64,000 nt of DNA, from NCBI GenBank assembly GCA_024305405.1, contig JAKNDB010000107.1, forward strand, positions 5,130,501-5,194,500. The letters run 5' to 3'. The first letter of the stretch is position 1, and every line of letters begins with the position of its first letter. Both the position numbers and the translations under genes were made by a program. Below the pieces are notes generated by a model. That model searched no databases and was not told the DNA's origin. It worked only from the letters and a program-made list of their open reading frames with translations. Positions 38,629-51,200 of the stretch are shown one piece after another. The DNA comes from Dirofilaria immitis. Its lineage: Eukaryota; Nematoda; Chromadorea; Rhabditida; Onchocercidae.

Positions 38629-40115
38629 ATGTCTGGCTGGGCCGCTTATATCAAGAATCTTCTCGATTCAAGTCAAGGTATACAACGAGCTGCAATCGTC
38701 GGTTATCCAGATGGTTCTGTATGGGCAAGGTCTGAGGGTGATCGTGAATTCCGGGTAATGGTTACTATAATATTGTTTCATAATAAACTTTCATGGTTGC
38801 TTTTTTACTCAAGGCATCACAGATTTATGAATTGCCAAAATTTTTTCTGATAAATTTTGAATTTGTATTTTCTTATATCTGAATGTGTTTGTGCAAAAAT
38901 GTTACTAGTAACTGAAAGATCACTTCTCCAGAGTGCTTATTTATCAAGTCACAGATTTTTTGATATATATTGTCGATTAGTTACCGATTATTCGAAAAAT
39001 ATCATTTATATGCAATGATCGAAGTTCAAGCGTTTCTAGCATTTAGCGCTCTTCGCATATATTTAAAATTATTAATGGCAGTAGATAGAGAAATATTGTT
39101 TAATAATGTATAATAGCTAACAGTTCCATCAGATTAGTATGCAAAAATGAGAAATCCATTAACTAATTATGGATTTTGTTCATTTATATAGTAGTAATGT
39201 GGTAGTATTTATTTTTAGGCAACAGACGAAGAATTAAAAAAATTTGTCAGTTTATATGATCATATTGAGAAGGTACCAGCTACTGGTTGCGATTTAGAAG
39301 GTGATTTTTGTATAATTTTTTCTCAAATCCGATATTGTCTAATAATTTCCTGCAATATATTCATCCACGGGATATGGCTTCTGGAGGACATATTCTTCTA
39401 GAAAAGTTTTAGTTCCAACTGTTGAGCAGTTTTTCTCAAATTATTTTATTATTTCTTTTTATTTTCCTTAAGTTTTTGATGGTTTCATTTTGACTTATGG
39501 GAATAAACTAAGTTTAACGGTAGTTTGGTCTACTTCATAATCATTTTTCAAAAAAAAAGGAAAAGCATTCCTGTATTTGAAATGTTTTCAGGGAAGCTGA
39601 TAAGTCGAAACTTTTTATGGGAGAGGGAAAAATAGAAAGAAAAAGGGAAAGTGAGATTCCAATATGGACCTGCAAATTTATGGAATCATTTATCTATTAA
39701 ATTTTCATGCTGAAGAGATTTTGAATTATATAATTGTAGGCGTACATTATATAGTACCACGAACAGAGCAGAATCTTATTTTTGGTAAACGAGATAAAAC
39801 GGGAATATTTGCAGCTAAAACTAAATCAGGTCTCTTTTTTGTTTGTTTTATTCTTTATTATATTTACTACATAGATAATATAAATCCAGTTTTCAAGTAA
39901 TTATGCAAAGCGTTTTACAACTTTTCCAAGTATTTAGAATAACGTATGACGGACCTAACGTCTATGCAATCGTACAATATTGATTAAGATGATCTTTTGA
40001 ATTTTAATGTAAATTTTCAGCAGTGCTAATTGCTTGTTATAAAGGAGAAAATGCGGCAGAGGTACGTGTAGCAGTTGAGAAGCTTGCGCAATATTTAATG
40101 GATTCTGGATACTGA
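38629..40115 (+). CDS. pfn: Profilin
   Basis: Profilin binds monomeric actin and poly-proline ligands and promotes nucleotide exchange and formin-driven filament growth in the cytoplasm. Four exons are read: 38629-38754, 39219-39300, 39740-39829 and 40021-40115. All join in phase, giving 130 residues, exactly the family's usual size. The N-terminus MSGWAAYIKNLL carries the conserved poly-proline-binding W and Y. IVGYPDGSVWARS is the typical first-strand segment. IFGKRDKTGIFAAKTK lies in the actin-binding part, and the C-terminal helix AAEVRVAVEKLAQYLMDSGY is classical. Unlike its neighbours it has no frame break. It stands alone between gene-poor DNA and the bacterial insert. Confidence 0.97.
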
Positions 40116-41278
40116 AACTTTCGAATTCTATGTTTTTGAGTTCATGAAAGAAACATTTTATTTCACTGTTAGACAGAATCATTAGTTTATGAGTGTTTTT
40201 GAAAATTTTTGTACGCAGAATTATGAAAATTTTGCATTTCCTTTAGTGATTTTAAATCGAGTATGTCAGAGATTCTTCCATACTAATAAGCCCTTTTGGT
40301 AGACTCATGCATTCTCCGTAATTCTTTTACCTTTATTTATTTTCAGTCTTCCATTCCATATTTTTATTCTTTATTATCATTCCTAGAAGAAAGAAATTCT
40401 GTACTACATTTCAGATTTTATTTCAAATGTTTACTACAATAATGCTTCAATTTCTCTTTTAAGCATAACTTTTGCATCGCCACTTTCGTTTGCAACCATT
40501 CCAACTATTCTTTTCAACTAATGTTTATTTCGCATTTTGCAGTGCCACTTTGTTTCATAGATTATGGAGTGATTTCTGACAGCTAGCATTCAATGATTCA
40601 AAATTAATATAGATTATATTAGTAAATTCGGAAAGCTGAAGTTAAAAGATCAATGTTTTTACTAAAAGTCTAAAACAATTGTTTCTCTTTTCTATTGATT
40701 ATAAAGATTGTTCATTATACGTTGAAAATCGAGCGATCAAGTTAGAAGATGTAAGAAAGAAGTATACGTTAGTGAAGAAATTGTGGGCATAAAGAATTGA
40801 TACACAGCTTGTACTACTGATGAATTTAGCTGAAAGTCTGCAAACTTTTGCATTGATCTTCATATTGGATTTATTTGTGTTGAAACAAGTGTTGAAGATA
40901 CGCGCTTGTCTTTCTTTTTTTATCAGCTAGTTTTGAGGTATTCTATGTATCAGTTACTATTGCCCTGGCAGATTTCCAGGCAATAACTTGGCCCGTTTCG
41001 CTTGTACTTCATTTTTTCTTTTGCATGTATCAGTTTTAATTATAATTAGTCCTCTTTATAAAATGATTTATATAATTTTGTTTAATTTTCTAAAATAATA
41101 CGGTTATTTGATTATTCTTTATGCACTCCGCTTGAATTGCCGTGTTTTTTTTTTTGGTTACATAAAATCCGTTTTACTTAGAGATTTCCATTCGTTGCAA
41201 GAATAAATATTCAACAATGTGGCTTCATATCCCTTCATACATGTTGAAAAGATACCAAATCGCAATTACGTTTTCCCG
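40116..41278. other. Spacer between profilin and bacterial insert
   Basis: About 1.2 kb holding the profilin 3' UTR. No worm exon is seen. The left edge of the bacterial insert is blurred: weak similarity to the MetC C-terminus may run a little below 41279, after two stop codons. Confidence 0.5.
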
Positions 41279-41827
41279 TTATTTAAAGAGAACACCAAAG
41301 ATTCCGTTAGTATGATCTACCGGTAACATCAAACTATCACACCCTCCCTAAGAAGTACCAATACTAAAAATCTTCATATGATCAACCATACAACTGACCT
41401 CTTTGCATGAATATTCTCTGTCTAGTACTATACTGAATACGCTGCTTGCTCCTTTAAAGTGACTTTTCCACAATCCGTGCTGAGGGTGAGAATGAAGCGC
41501 CGGGTATAAAACCTTTTTAATTTTTGGGTGCTTCTCTAGCCATTTTGTTACCTTCATTGCTGTACTTTGATGCCTTTTTATACATGTATACAATGTCCTG
41601 AGTCCTCTGTGTGCAAGATAATAATCGTGCGACTGAACAGTCACTCCATAATTCTTGTAGCTCTCATAAAGCAATTCAAAAACTTCACCTTCAGCAATAA
41701 CAGCTCCCATCAATAAATCTGAGTGACCAGCTATATACTTTGCAACCGCATACAGAGCAACATCAATTCTATAATCAAGCGGTTTAAATAACAAAGAAGT
41801 GGCCCATGAATTGTCACAAACGGTCAT
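41279..41827 (-). pseudogene. metC: Bacterial MetC-like PLP enzyme fragment (cystathionine beta-lyase)
   Basis: This resembles the bacterial Cys/Met-metabolism PLP-dependent family; cystathionine beta-lyase splits cystathionine to homocysteine, pyruvate and ammonia. An intron-free 159-codon frame starts at CDNSWATSLLFKPLDY, matching the family DNTWAT...FKPL, and includes AKYIAGHSDLLMGAV with the PLP-binding Lys (residue 30 of the fragment). The C-terminal FSIG motif is followed by TAG where the family has Trp (the SWGG motif). The frame resumes as GGCDSLMLPVD and meets another stop at 41279. Roughly the N-terminal half of a normal ~390-residue enzyme, including cofactor-phosphate contacts, is missing. 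Stop substitution plus truncation means it cannot be functional. Lack of introns, bacterial type and a bacterial neighbour indicate transfer from an endosymbiont, most likely Wolbachia. Confidence 0.9.
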
Positions 41828-41860
41828 GATTTCATGCTCCTTAGCATGAAATCATAACCG
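41821..41860. repeat. Inverted repeat at junction of the two bacterial fragments
   Basis: The arm CGGTCATGATTTCATGCT (41821-41838) and the reverse complement of 41843-41860 match at 17 of 18 positions, separated by the 4-base loop CCTT. It lies exactly where the CCA-enzyme similarity stops and the MetC similarity begins. Confidence 0.92.
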
Positions 41861-42096
41861 AAAATCATAAACATTTCTTCTCTTATTCTTTCTCCAGAAA
41901 GGCTTTGAATCATGTGAGAATACTCTTTGCATACATCCAATATTTCATCACTCAAGTCTCCAACGCATATTTTAGCGTGAAAACGAAACACTCTCAAAAT
42001 ACGTAGATAACCTTCTTTAATAATACCTTCAGCATTACCTATAAAATTTAACCTACGCACTTTCAAGTCTTGAGTACCACCAAAGTAGTGTTTTGC
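41861..42096 (-). pseudogene. Bacterial CCA-adding enzyme / poly(A) polymerase fragment
   Basis: About 78 codons of the tRNA nucleotidyltransferase / poly(A) polymerase family, which adds or repairs the 3' CCA of tRNAs. YFGGTQDLK, then LNFIGNAEGIIKEGYLRILR and LSGERIREEMF, match the bacterial family's YFGG..DL, IRFIGN, RIKEDYLRILRFFRF and SGERI..E motifs. The catalytic N-terminal part (GGxVRD, DxD) is absent, a TAA stops the frame at 42097-42099, and similarity ends at the inverted repeat about 240 bases later. There are no introns and no in-frame ATG. The frame shares strand with the MetC fragment. The pair looks like a nuclear copy of Rickettsiales (probably Wolbachia) DNA. I see no intact bacterial gene nearby. 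Confidence 0.85.
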
Positions 42097-42099
42097 TTA

Positions 42100-43294
42100 A
42101 TGCATAATATATCATGTGCTGCAACCATAATAAATAAAATGAAAATGAAATAAAAATTAAAGGTACAATTCGGACATAACAAACTACTCATTTGTTGAGG
42201 ATTCCTTCTAATTTCTTGTGGAAGGATACCATTTAAAATTTCTTTTCCTCATTTAGTTGCGAGGTTTTTGTTGATATAAAATAAAAACATCAGTAAGACG
42301 TCTGTTAGATATTTGGATTTTTGCAAGGAAAATCTCAATGCTTTGTTCTAATAGGTAGAAAGAAATGACGACGTATATAACATTAATATCCTTCATGAAA
42401 ATGGACTTTTCTAACTTGACTGAGAAAAAACACAAAATAATCGAATCTTGGAATGAGATGCTTTATTCCTAAGATTCATACTCCACCGGTCATAGCTTAT
42501 AACTGATAGTTGGAACGAACCTTTTTCAAACTCCCTTTTATTTCAGTTAAATATAGAGTTCGAATAAAATAGAACTAGAAAATCAAAAAAAAGAAAAAGC
42601 ATGTCAAGATATCTGATACAGAAACATAAATAACATCATATTCATAATACAAATTTATCATATAAATATATATGACAGATCATTAGGCATTAATTGAACT
42701 TCCCTGTAGCGATTTTTTGTCTGATAATAGTAAAAGATATAACGGAACATCAATAATAGGAGCGACAAAAAAACATATTCATAAAATTCTACTGATTGAT
42801 GATAAGGCAAAACTTTTTCATCAAATTCTGCGCTTCTCCTCGAAGAATTCTAGAGGAAACTTGCTAAAACACTTCAAAAGCTAAATTTAAATCACAAAAC
42901 ATATGAAAAACTGTGACAGAGAAATTTGGAAAAAGGTGATGATTTCTGAAATAAATGCAACCTCAGAAATTAGGATATGTTCCTATATTTGAAACAAAGT
43001 ATAAATAAAACTTTGCTTCAGGGAATCGCTAATGCATAAAATAAAACTATACAAGACAAGCTAACGCAGATTGAAGATTGTTAATGAATAAATGAGAGCG
43101 AATTGTTTAATAAGTGCAGAAGAGCATGAAGTTATTAATGCTTGAATAAGAATAAAAAAAGTTTGAAATGAGAAACAGGTTTTCCCATTTTTCTAAAACA
43201 GCATATTTTTTTTGAAATAAACAATTGATGTGCTTTTAAAGGAATATATGAGGTGGGAAATTACCACATTCTTAAAGCTACACGTGGTAGAACA
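42100..43294. other. Spacer between bacterial insert and Elongin C
   Basis: About 1.2 kb holding the Elongin C 3' UTR. The outer limit of the bacterial insert is not visible by eye. A 60-codon minus-strand frame at 42253-42435 is not recognisable. Some of this DNA may be further decayed symbiont sequence. Confidence 0.45.
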
Positions 43295-44176
43295 TTAGCA
43301 ATCCAGAAAATTAGCTGCCATTAAGAGTTCCAAGGCTACTTCGGGAGCTATACTGAATTCAGGTATTTCTGTTGCACTGTTTGTGTAGCGTACTTTGTAA
43401 GCAAAATACTGACATACTTTCTGTAGAACATGAGATCTGTAAATAAAAATGACATACAAGAAAAATGAATTGTAATGAGATCAGTGAACAGCACTTACGC
43501 ATATTTTGCTGAATAATATATTGGAATGAAGTTTGGAGTCTTCATTTATACAATTATCAGATAATAACAACACTTCGAGTAATTTACTTCTGTTCTTCTG
43601 CATTTTTTTCTTTAACAACTGTTGTGCATTATTTCAGCGTACAATACGTTTTGACGTTATCATGTGTAATCCTACAGCGCTGAACAAGAAGAATTCTTAA
43701 AGGAGACATTCAAACATATGCTATATGTATCAAAATCATTCAATAAACCTACGGAATTTCTCTAAAATTGACTTCATTTGTTTCATTCTCTGAATAAGAT
43801 CCAGGTCCAGATAACATCGCTTTAATGGTACCCGATGTTAATGCCAAATCTTTTTAATGATAAATTCATGCCCATCACTGCTAATCAGCTTCACATACAT
43901 CGCATCCGGTCCTTCGACTCCACCATAAACTACAGTAAGAATATAATATGAAATATCTGTTTTCTGTTTTCTAACAACTTACGATTGCTGAAAAGTTTCA
44001 GTTTAGCAGGGAAGAAATGCAATAGGATGTCAATATCTACTTTAATGCTGAACAATATAGGAAATTCATCATTATATATAACAGTGGTTTTATAATATAT
44101 AACTACATATTTTAAGTATATTTTTGAAATAAATCTAATCTGAGATAATTACTTCACCTGTTTCGGATCCTGCCAT
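43295..44176 (-). CDS. elc-1: Elongin C (BC-box adaptor of Cullin-2 ligases)
   Basis: Elongin C pairs with Elongin B and links BC-box substrate receptors such as VHL to Cullin-2 or Cullin-5 RING ubiquitin ligases; it also belongs to the Pol II elongation factor SIII. Three exons are read: 44176-44158, 43929-43753 and 43436-43295, about 112 residues, the usual length. Conserved blocks are [57 protein letters not shown] and the C-terminal [16 protein letters not shown], nearly identical to animal Elongin C. The frame breaks after EFIIK at a T5 run (43851-43855; A5 on the coding strand). Six bases restore [12 protein letters not shown], so this is probably an assembly slip in a gene that should be essential. 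Confidence 0.97.
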
Positions 44177-44229
44177 GAATAATTAGACCTTTGTTTTAAC
44201 GAACAAATAAATCTGAAAAAGCAAATACT

Positions 44230-44395
44230 TATCTTTCAGATTTAGAACTATGATTAAGGCGACTGCCGAGTAATAAACGGCCAAATAGGGCCGACTCCCA
44301 AATAACCGAAATAACGCGCGACATCAGGCTAACTAATCATATCAATGATAACCTTGACTGGGCCGGTTTGGTGATAAGTAGCCAAAAATACAGAT
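44230..44395 (-). promoter_or_regulatory. GC-rich patch upstream of Elongin C, putative promoter
   Basis: About 55-220 bases upstream of the Elongin C start the composition rises sharply above the surrounding AT-rich DNA, with several CpGs (GGCGACTGCCGAG, GGGCCGAC, AACGCGCGAC, GGGCCGG). Position and composition suggest a housekeeping core promoter. No specific factor site is claimed. Confidence 0.35.
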
Positions 44396-46316
44396 CGTTG
44401 TTATAATATTTTCTCTTTTTCATCTTTCTTCTTCAATCTCTTTTATTCATTCTTCCAATAACTCTTACACTCATCTTATTAATATTCTATCACTAACTGT
44501 TTTTTGTCTAATCTGCATCTTTTTCGGCAATTTTGAATAGAGTTTGTATTCAAGCGTTTCGAATTAATCTGATATTTGAATAAATTGAGATTTGGCCATC
44601 CCCTGCTCAATCCAGTAATTAGCTACAAACTTTCTTTTATGCTAAAGTTACGAATACTCTCGTTTCACGTCACTTACGTTGGCTCACCCAACGTCCTGAA
44701 CTTGACTTATGTTATCTCTATGGCATGGAAATTATTAAAATATAATCTCATAATCTTAGACTGTCAAAAAATGTTATCTTTTATGCAATTGTTGAGTTTA
44801 CTGTATCCTACCGTAGCAGCTTTTAAATCTATCGTATCGGAGTTAGTTTTCTTCATATTCTAGTATAGTCGACTATATCATTCATTGCAATATTCTTCTC
44901 CGAATCGATGAATTTCAAATATTAAATCGTGTATTTTTATAGCTTTTCATTTCAATTCTTATCACCTTACAGTACGAAATATCTATCAATCTTATCATTT
45001 TATTCTTAGCTATAGTGTTATCCGATGCATCAATCAAATTCATACTCATTTGGCAATATCCGGATTGTTGCAATCAAATTTTTCCTCCTCAGTTATGTTT
45101 TGACATATACCAATACTTTACACTTCTTAATTTTTGTTTGTCAGAATCTCTTGTGATTTATGTTATTGGCTTCATAATGAACTATGATATATCATAGCAA
45201 GTATTGCAAAAGCAATTCTTACGGTAGAAATATCTGTGGAAGGATTTGATTATTTTAATATATATATAGTACAAATAGAAGCAGTTCGATTATTTATAAA
45301 TTATTTGTGTGAAATACGTTGATTATTGGTTTCATCAACGATTACTTCATATCAGTTGATCAATTGGGCGATAATATGCTGTCTATCCCATATATCATTG
45401 TGTTCTTTTATCAATTCCATGTAAAAGTGATAACCTGTTTGTTTCTTTATTTACTTTTATTGCTATCAACAATTATCAAATATGTTGATGGAAATGATTA
45501 TTTATCTTATTCAATCGATGAAATTGCTTTAATTAGCTAATTAACGTATTTTTCTTACTTCATTCATCTTTTATTTTCTTTACTTTAGCCATAATTTTCT
45601 CGCAGATTTTGTGATACTATCATCAATATCTCCTTTATTTATTCAGCTTTGTCCACTTACAATCGATTAATTAATTTCCATCCCCATTTTATTCGAAATA
45701 AATATAATCGATCAATCCATACTGTTAGGCAAATTTTCTATTAAAACTTTTTTCTTCGCTTTTGAAGCAATTAGCAGTGTTTAAATAGTAATAAATGAAT
45801 AAATTTAATCATGAATTTATTATATGATTCTCCGATCGCAAGATCTTTCTGGCATTTTTTAAATAATCATTAAATGTATTTCTATTTTTTTTTATTCCAC
45901 CATAGTGCATTCAACATAATTATGATTATTTTATATGAAAATTGACCTAAATACGAACAATTTTCACAAATTAAAAATAAAAAAGTTTCTCAAAATATAT
46001 TTTATAGAAAATTGATGGTATAGAAATAATATCGAGAAATTTGCATATGTTAATTAAAACTTCTTATAAATATTTCATAAATAAATTTCAAAAAAAAAAA
46101 AAGAAGAAGAAAAAGAGAAAATAGAAGAGAATTCTGGCACGATAAATTCCATAGAAAACTAAAAATGAAACGAATATACAGGAGGAAAGTATAACTAACA
46201 AAAATTCAATAACATATATTTCATAGAAAAATTGAAATAAATAAATATCACGTTAGCTAAAATTTCTTTCAAAATATATTCTAAAAAAAAAAGAAGAAAT
46301 AGCAATCGAAATATAC

Positions 46317-46396
46317 CACATACATACATACATACATACATACATACATACATACATGCATACATACATACATACATACATACATACATACATACG

Positions 46397-46428
<32 letters not shown>
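46317..46428. repeat. (TACA)n microsatellite
   Basis: About 110 bases of TACA/CATA tetranucleotide with single GCATA and CGTACA variants, ending in a short TA block. Met/Tyr/Val/Cys frames through it are repeat translations. Confidence 0.95.
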
Positions 46429-46856
46429 TCACATCAATCAAAATTATTAATGACATTTTTATCAAAAAAAAAAAAATCTAAATGATTAAACAATAATCGT
46501 TTATTCTCTCTATTTCCTCCCTACAAAATCCTTTTCTTTTACTTATTCCGTTCTTAACTTTTTCTCTTTTTTTTCTTTTTGAATGAGAATTCAATTTAAC
46601 TAATACTTTAATATTCTATTCGATTATTCTATTCGATTTCTTCTCCTTCCTCCTTCTATTTTAATGAAGTTTCTAATGGAAGAGAAATGATGACAATAAT
46701 TGTTAGTTAGCTATATTCACTTTCATATAAATAACTCCATTCATTCATTTACGCATCGTATCAGGTCGGTACATCTGAAGGCATATATTGATACATACAT
46801 GCATATATATATATATAACGAATCATCCTACTTGTCCGTTCAGACAAATTGATTGT

Positions 46857-46980
46857 TTCTTTTTCTTCCTTCTTTATCCCTTCTTCCTTACTTTTTCTCC
46901 TTCTTTCCTTCTTTCTTAATCCTTTCTTTCTTTCTTCCTTCTTTCTTTCTTCCTTCTTTCTTCTTTTCTTTCTTCCTTCT
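46857..46980 (+). repeat. Polypyrimidine CTTT/CTTC tract
   Basis: About 120 bases almost entirely of C and T on this strand, built of CTTT and CTTC units. Such strand-asymmetric mirror-like tracts can form triplex DNA. Confidence 0.85.
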
Positions 46981-47104
46981 GAATTGACGACGATAGAAGG
47001 TTATAATATCAATTGGGAATTCTATCTAATCTATGCATTCTTTTTTTTGTCCAAATATGCCGCATATTTTTTCCCATTAAAACATCCATTCATTTATTAT
47101 TTTG

Positions 47105-47190
47105 CTTACACACCAACACACACGGACACATACACACAGACACACATACACACAGACACACATACACAGACACACAGATACACATACATA
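47105..47190. repeat. (CA)n-type microsatellite
   Basis: CACA/CAGACACA/TACACA units over about 85 bases. The Thr/His-rich frames across it are not genes. Confidence 0.9.
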
Positions 47191-47957
47191 TGTTCTTTTT
47201 TAAAATATATATTTAAAAAAATTTTAAATAAAGATAAAGACATAACACAGATATAGTGTTATATATCTAGCTGTTGCTATTTATTTTATTTAATAGCAAA
47301 ATTCCAACGACTTTTTATTTAAAAAATTTTTTAATTGCCAAAAAAGGAAATTTAATATTTTTGCAAATTATCAGTAAATTATCATTTTGTTAGAAGAAAT
47401 TTTTATGAATTATTTCATTATCAAATATTATATATTATAGTTTTCAAATATTATATATTATAGTTAGTTTAAATTTTTTTTCTTTAAAATTTAACGATTT
47501 CTCTCATATTTCGATTATTTGTATTTTAACGTTAAAAAATTACGCGGCCTTTCGTTTTCTTTTTTTGTTTTTTTTTTTTTTTGTTAAATGTGATCTTCGT
47601 AATTTTAATGAGCAAAAATTTCTAAGAATATCTAACAATTTATTATTCGTTTTTCTTTTTTTATTTTTATTTTTCGATTTTTCGTTAAATCGAAATCGAT
47701 GATATGATATATTACTTCATTTCAACTACTGCTACATATTTCATTCAATAGAAATTTTGCAATTCCCTTTTTCTTTTTTTTTTGCTGAGAAAAGAATAAA
47801 TTAATATTAATTATTATATGCCATTATGATAATAATTTTTATTTTAAACTTAGATATTATTGAATGTTACCAATTTAATTAATATATCAGTGATGGTTTC
47901 TCATTTCAACAGCTGTTATCGTATAATAATTATTTTTGAATATTCGTTCATTTATAT

Positions 47958-47981
47958 AGTAGTAGTAGTAGTAGTAGTAGG
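47958..47981. repeat. (TAG)n trinucleotide repeat
   Basis: Eight consecutive TAG-register triplets. Confidence 0.9.
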
Positions 47982-48204
47982 CACTTATAGAACGATTGAT
48001 AACAATAGAAGGATCGAGAGGGAAAAGGGATATCGATCAGACAATTGACCGGATAGGGGACACTTGGGACATTAGACAGAAGAGATGCAAATATTCAATG
48101 GACAAGCAGGTAGGAACTCATTTATATATATGAATGTATATATATATATATAATGGGATGTGATAATAAACTTATAGTGGACAAGTGAATAGACATTAAT
48201 CCAT

Positions 48205-48252
48205 ATCTAGCCTTGTTGTATAGACGACTAGATCTAGCCTTGTTGTATAGAC
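48205..48252. repeat. Short tandem duplication
   Basis: ATCTAGCCTTGTTGTATAGAC occurs twice about 26 bases apart, with partial similarity continuing into TTACCCTTG downstream. Confidence 0.75.
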
Positions 48253-51200
48253 TGATTTAAATTTACCCTTGTTTATGCATTTAAATAAATGAATAAATAT
48301 ATGACCATTTATGCATATAGTATTTAAACCGGTTTGAAAAGGGGCATGATTTTAAACTTATCATATTGCGCGGTTGTAATCTCTGATTACTTATTATTAT
48401 CACTTTAATTTTTCTTCTTCCTTCTTTATTTATATATCAAGTAACATTTAAATGCCCTCCAAAAATTCTATATCACTCACAATTATTTTTCTTTGTTTTA
48501 TTCAAGAATTCTATGTATTTTACTTTTAATTTTGGTATAATCTATTATTTACTTGAAGGTTATTGAAAAAAATAAGAAAAATTATTGAATAAAAAGATTA
48601 TTTTAAATTTCAAAAAGTAATAGTTTCATTAATATACTATTTTCTATAAATTATTATTTTTTGCTGCTATATGATTGAAATCAATTATCAATTATCAACA
48701 TTCAATTATCAACTATTATTTTTGAAATTTGAAATAATCTTTTTCATAACCCTCTTAATTATTAAAAAATTAGCAATACTAATGTGTTAAAAATAAAATG
48801 GAATGGAATGAAGTTAATATTTTGAAGAAAGTTCTAGAGAGTTATCAGACATTTTTAATAATTCCCATCGGTCCTATTAACTAGTACTGCTTGCAGATGT
48901 AAAAATAACAGCATAGATAAGTTGAAAGGATAAACATTAAAAAAAATGTAAACTTTAATACAAAAAAAGTACTTTTAAGGACTAATAAATGTTATAAATA
49001 TTTTAGTGAACTTTTATAAACTTTTTCAGAATTAATCATAAATGGTGGTCAGAGAAAATTTTTTGAATGATTAATATTGCCTTCTCAGTATAGTTTTTCA
49101 AAAGCCTTTTTTTCTTTTTTGTTTTCATAAGCTATTGATTTAGCACAGGTCGCATTTCTCTCTTATTTCCTTCAGGCAATGTAATTAATTTTCTATTAGC
49201 AATGAAAGATTTTATGAGAGAAAGTAATAAAAACCCTTTTCTACTATAGTATGGAATATTGGAGCCATAAATACTTTTATTTGTCACCTTGATGGTATCT
49301 ATTCATTTCAAAGATGACACTTTTTTATGCATAATTTTTCTGGATTAACTTGTAATAATTAATATGATTAAATGAATGATTAGATCTTTGACATCGCCAA
49401 AAATATTAACTAATTATTAGTAAGTAATGAGTATTAATTTAGCAATTCATGAAATTGTTAATGAAGTGATATTTTTATCATTTTTAAATTATTTTCCTTT
49501 TTTTGCATATTTTATTGATTTTACTAAAATAACAAGAACTATGTTGAATGTCTCTTATTATTAGAAAAGAAATGAACATTATCATTCTTACGAACTTCGA
49601 TAATATCATATTTGATATAGAATAAATGTTTGTATTTTAAATTCTATCATTTGTAATCAAATGGTTTAATGTCATCGATAAGGTTTCATCAGACAAAAGA
49701 AGATACGATTGCGATTTGCAAATTGATTGATTATGTATGAGAATCAAAAATTTAGTGACTGGTAATACCTTTTTACATCTGTAATATTTATTTGCAATTG
49801 AATTTTTCATTTTATTATTTGTCTTATTTGGATAAATCGATTTTCATTGAAATTTGCCTGTTTTATAAATGATTCTGACCTTGAAGTATTGAATATTTCA
49901 TTAATTTTAAGAGAATTAAAAAGAAATGGTAGTGAAAGGAGAAGAAAGAGAAGGGCACGATATTTTTTAGCCGTTCATTTTATAATCTTTTTCATTTTTT
50001 CCTACTTAATTTTCAAAATTTTCGCCATTTTTCAGATTATCGGCACAAATGGCTTAATTCTTCTTTTTCCTATCGTAACGACGTTAATTTCATTTAACCC
50101 AAAAATTTTCATTTAATTTTATTTAACCTAAAATGATATTTTCCCTTATAATCATTTTTCCTTTTTATTGAATTCATATGCATGCATGCATGTATGTATG
50201 TATATATTATTTGAGAATTTTTTAGACGCTATTTTTGTCAAGTGAAAAGTTAATAATTCCAATTTTTATTACATTTAAAATTTTACCCTATCTTGTTTTA
50301 AAATAATGATTATTTTTATTGAAGAATTATGAAAAATTTGTGTAAATTATTTTATACAATACTCTCAATATAACTGCATAATATCTTGTAAGCTATCGTA
50401 AGTTTAGTGATACATCTCAAAGAACTGTTATTATCATCATCATCATAATTGATTATCTAATGTTGATAATCATATCGGATCTTCCTTGCTGCTAATCAAA
50501 AGCGAAAAATTTGATTTAATCTTATTCAAAATTTATGGAAATAATAGAAATTTTGTTTATGAGAATTTCTTTTATTTTGCCTCAAATTTGCTTGAATTTT
50601 AAAGCAAAAAAATTTCCTCAATTATTTACAGTAAGCAAAAATGACAAAGGAGTAGCAATAAAACTTATTTTTGATTGATTATTTTATCATTACTCTATTC
50701 CCTCTTTTATTCCTCTCTTTATCGTTCTTGTTTATCAAACTTGCCATTTATTTGAGATACTTTCTATTTTCTATGAAAAATTCGCTTATGATAAAAATAG
50801 GTAGTAATTATCAGCAGCATATATGAAATATCTCATTATTTAAATGATTAAATAAAAAGAAAGAAGAAAAAAAGGGAGATTTTCTGGATGACATAATAAA
50901 ATTTGCGAAGATATAATTTTGTTTATTATTTATAAGATCAGTTAAAAAATCTAAATTACTTAATAATAATTAATTATTCATATTTTTTTCTCTTTTGCTT
51001 TTACTTATACTAACATTTAATCAAAAAGTATTTTCCCAATTACAATTTTAAGAGATATTATTTACTAAAAATATTTTTAGATATTATCATAAACATTTCA
51101 CTTGTAATAATATCAAATAAAATAGTTAGCATACTATGCATGAAGCTTATGTTATTATCAGATTATTATTTGTCAAATGTTAATTACTACACATGAATTA

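Noticed and set aside
41279..42096. A functional horizontally acquired methionine-metabolism gene in the worm
   Set aside because: The MetC piece lacks its N-terminal half and carries a Trp-to-stop change; the CCA piece lacks its catalytic domain.
44576..44863. 95-codon + strand frame after Elongin C
   Set aside because: Hydrophobic low-complexity translation of AT-rich DNA without ATG context, splice sites or recognisable family.
46195..46465. Met-Tyr-Val-Cys repeat proteins on the minus strand
   Set aside because: Translations of the TACA tetranucleotide array.
47110..47190. CRISPR-like evenly spaced repeats
   Set aside because: The CA-rich units are a simple microsatellite with no unique spacers, in a eukaryotic context.
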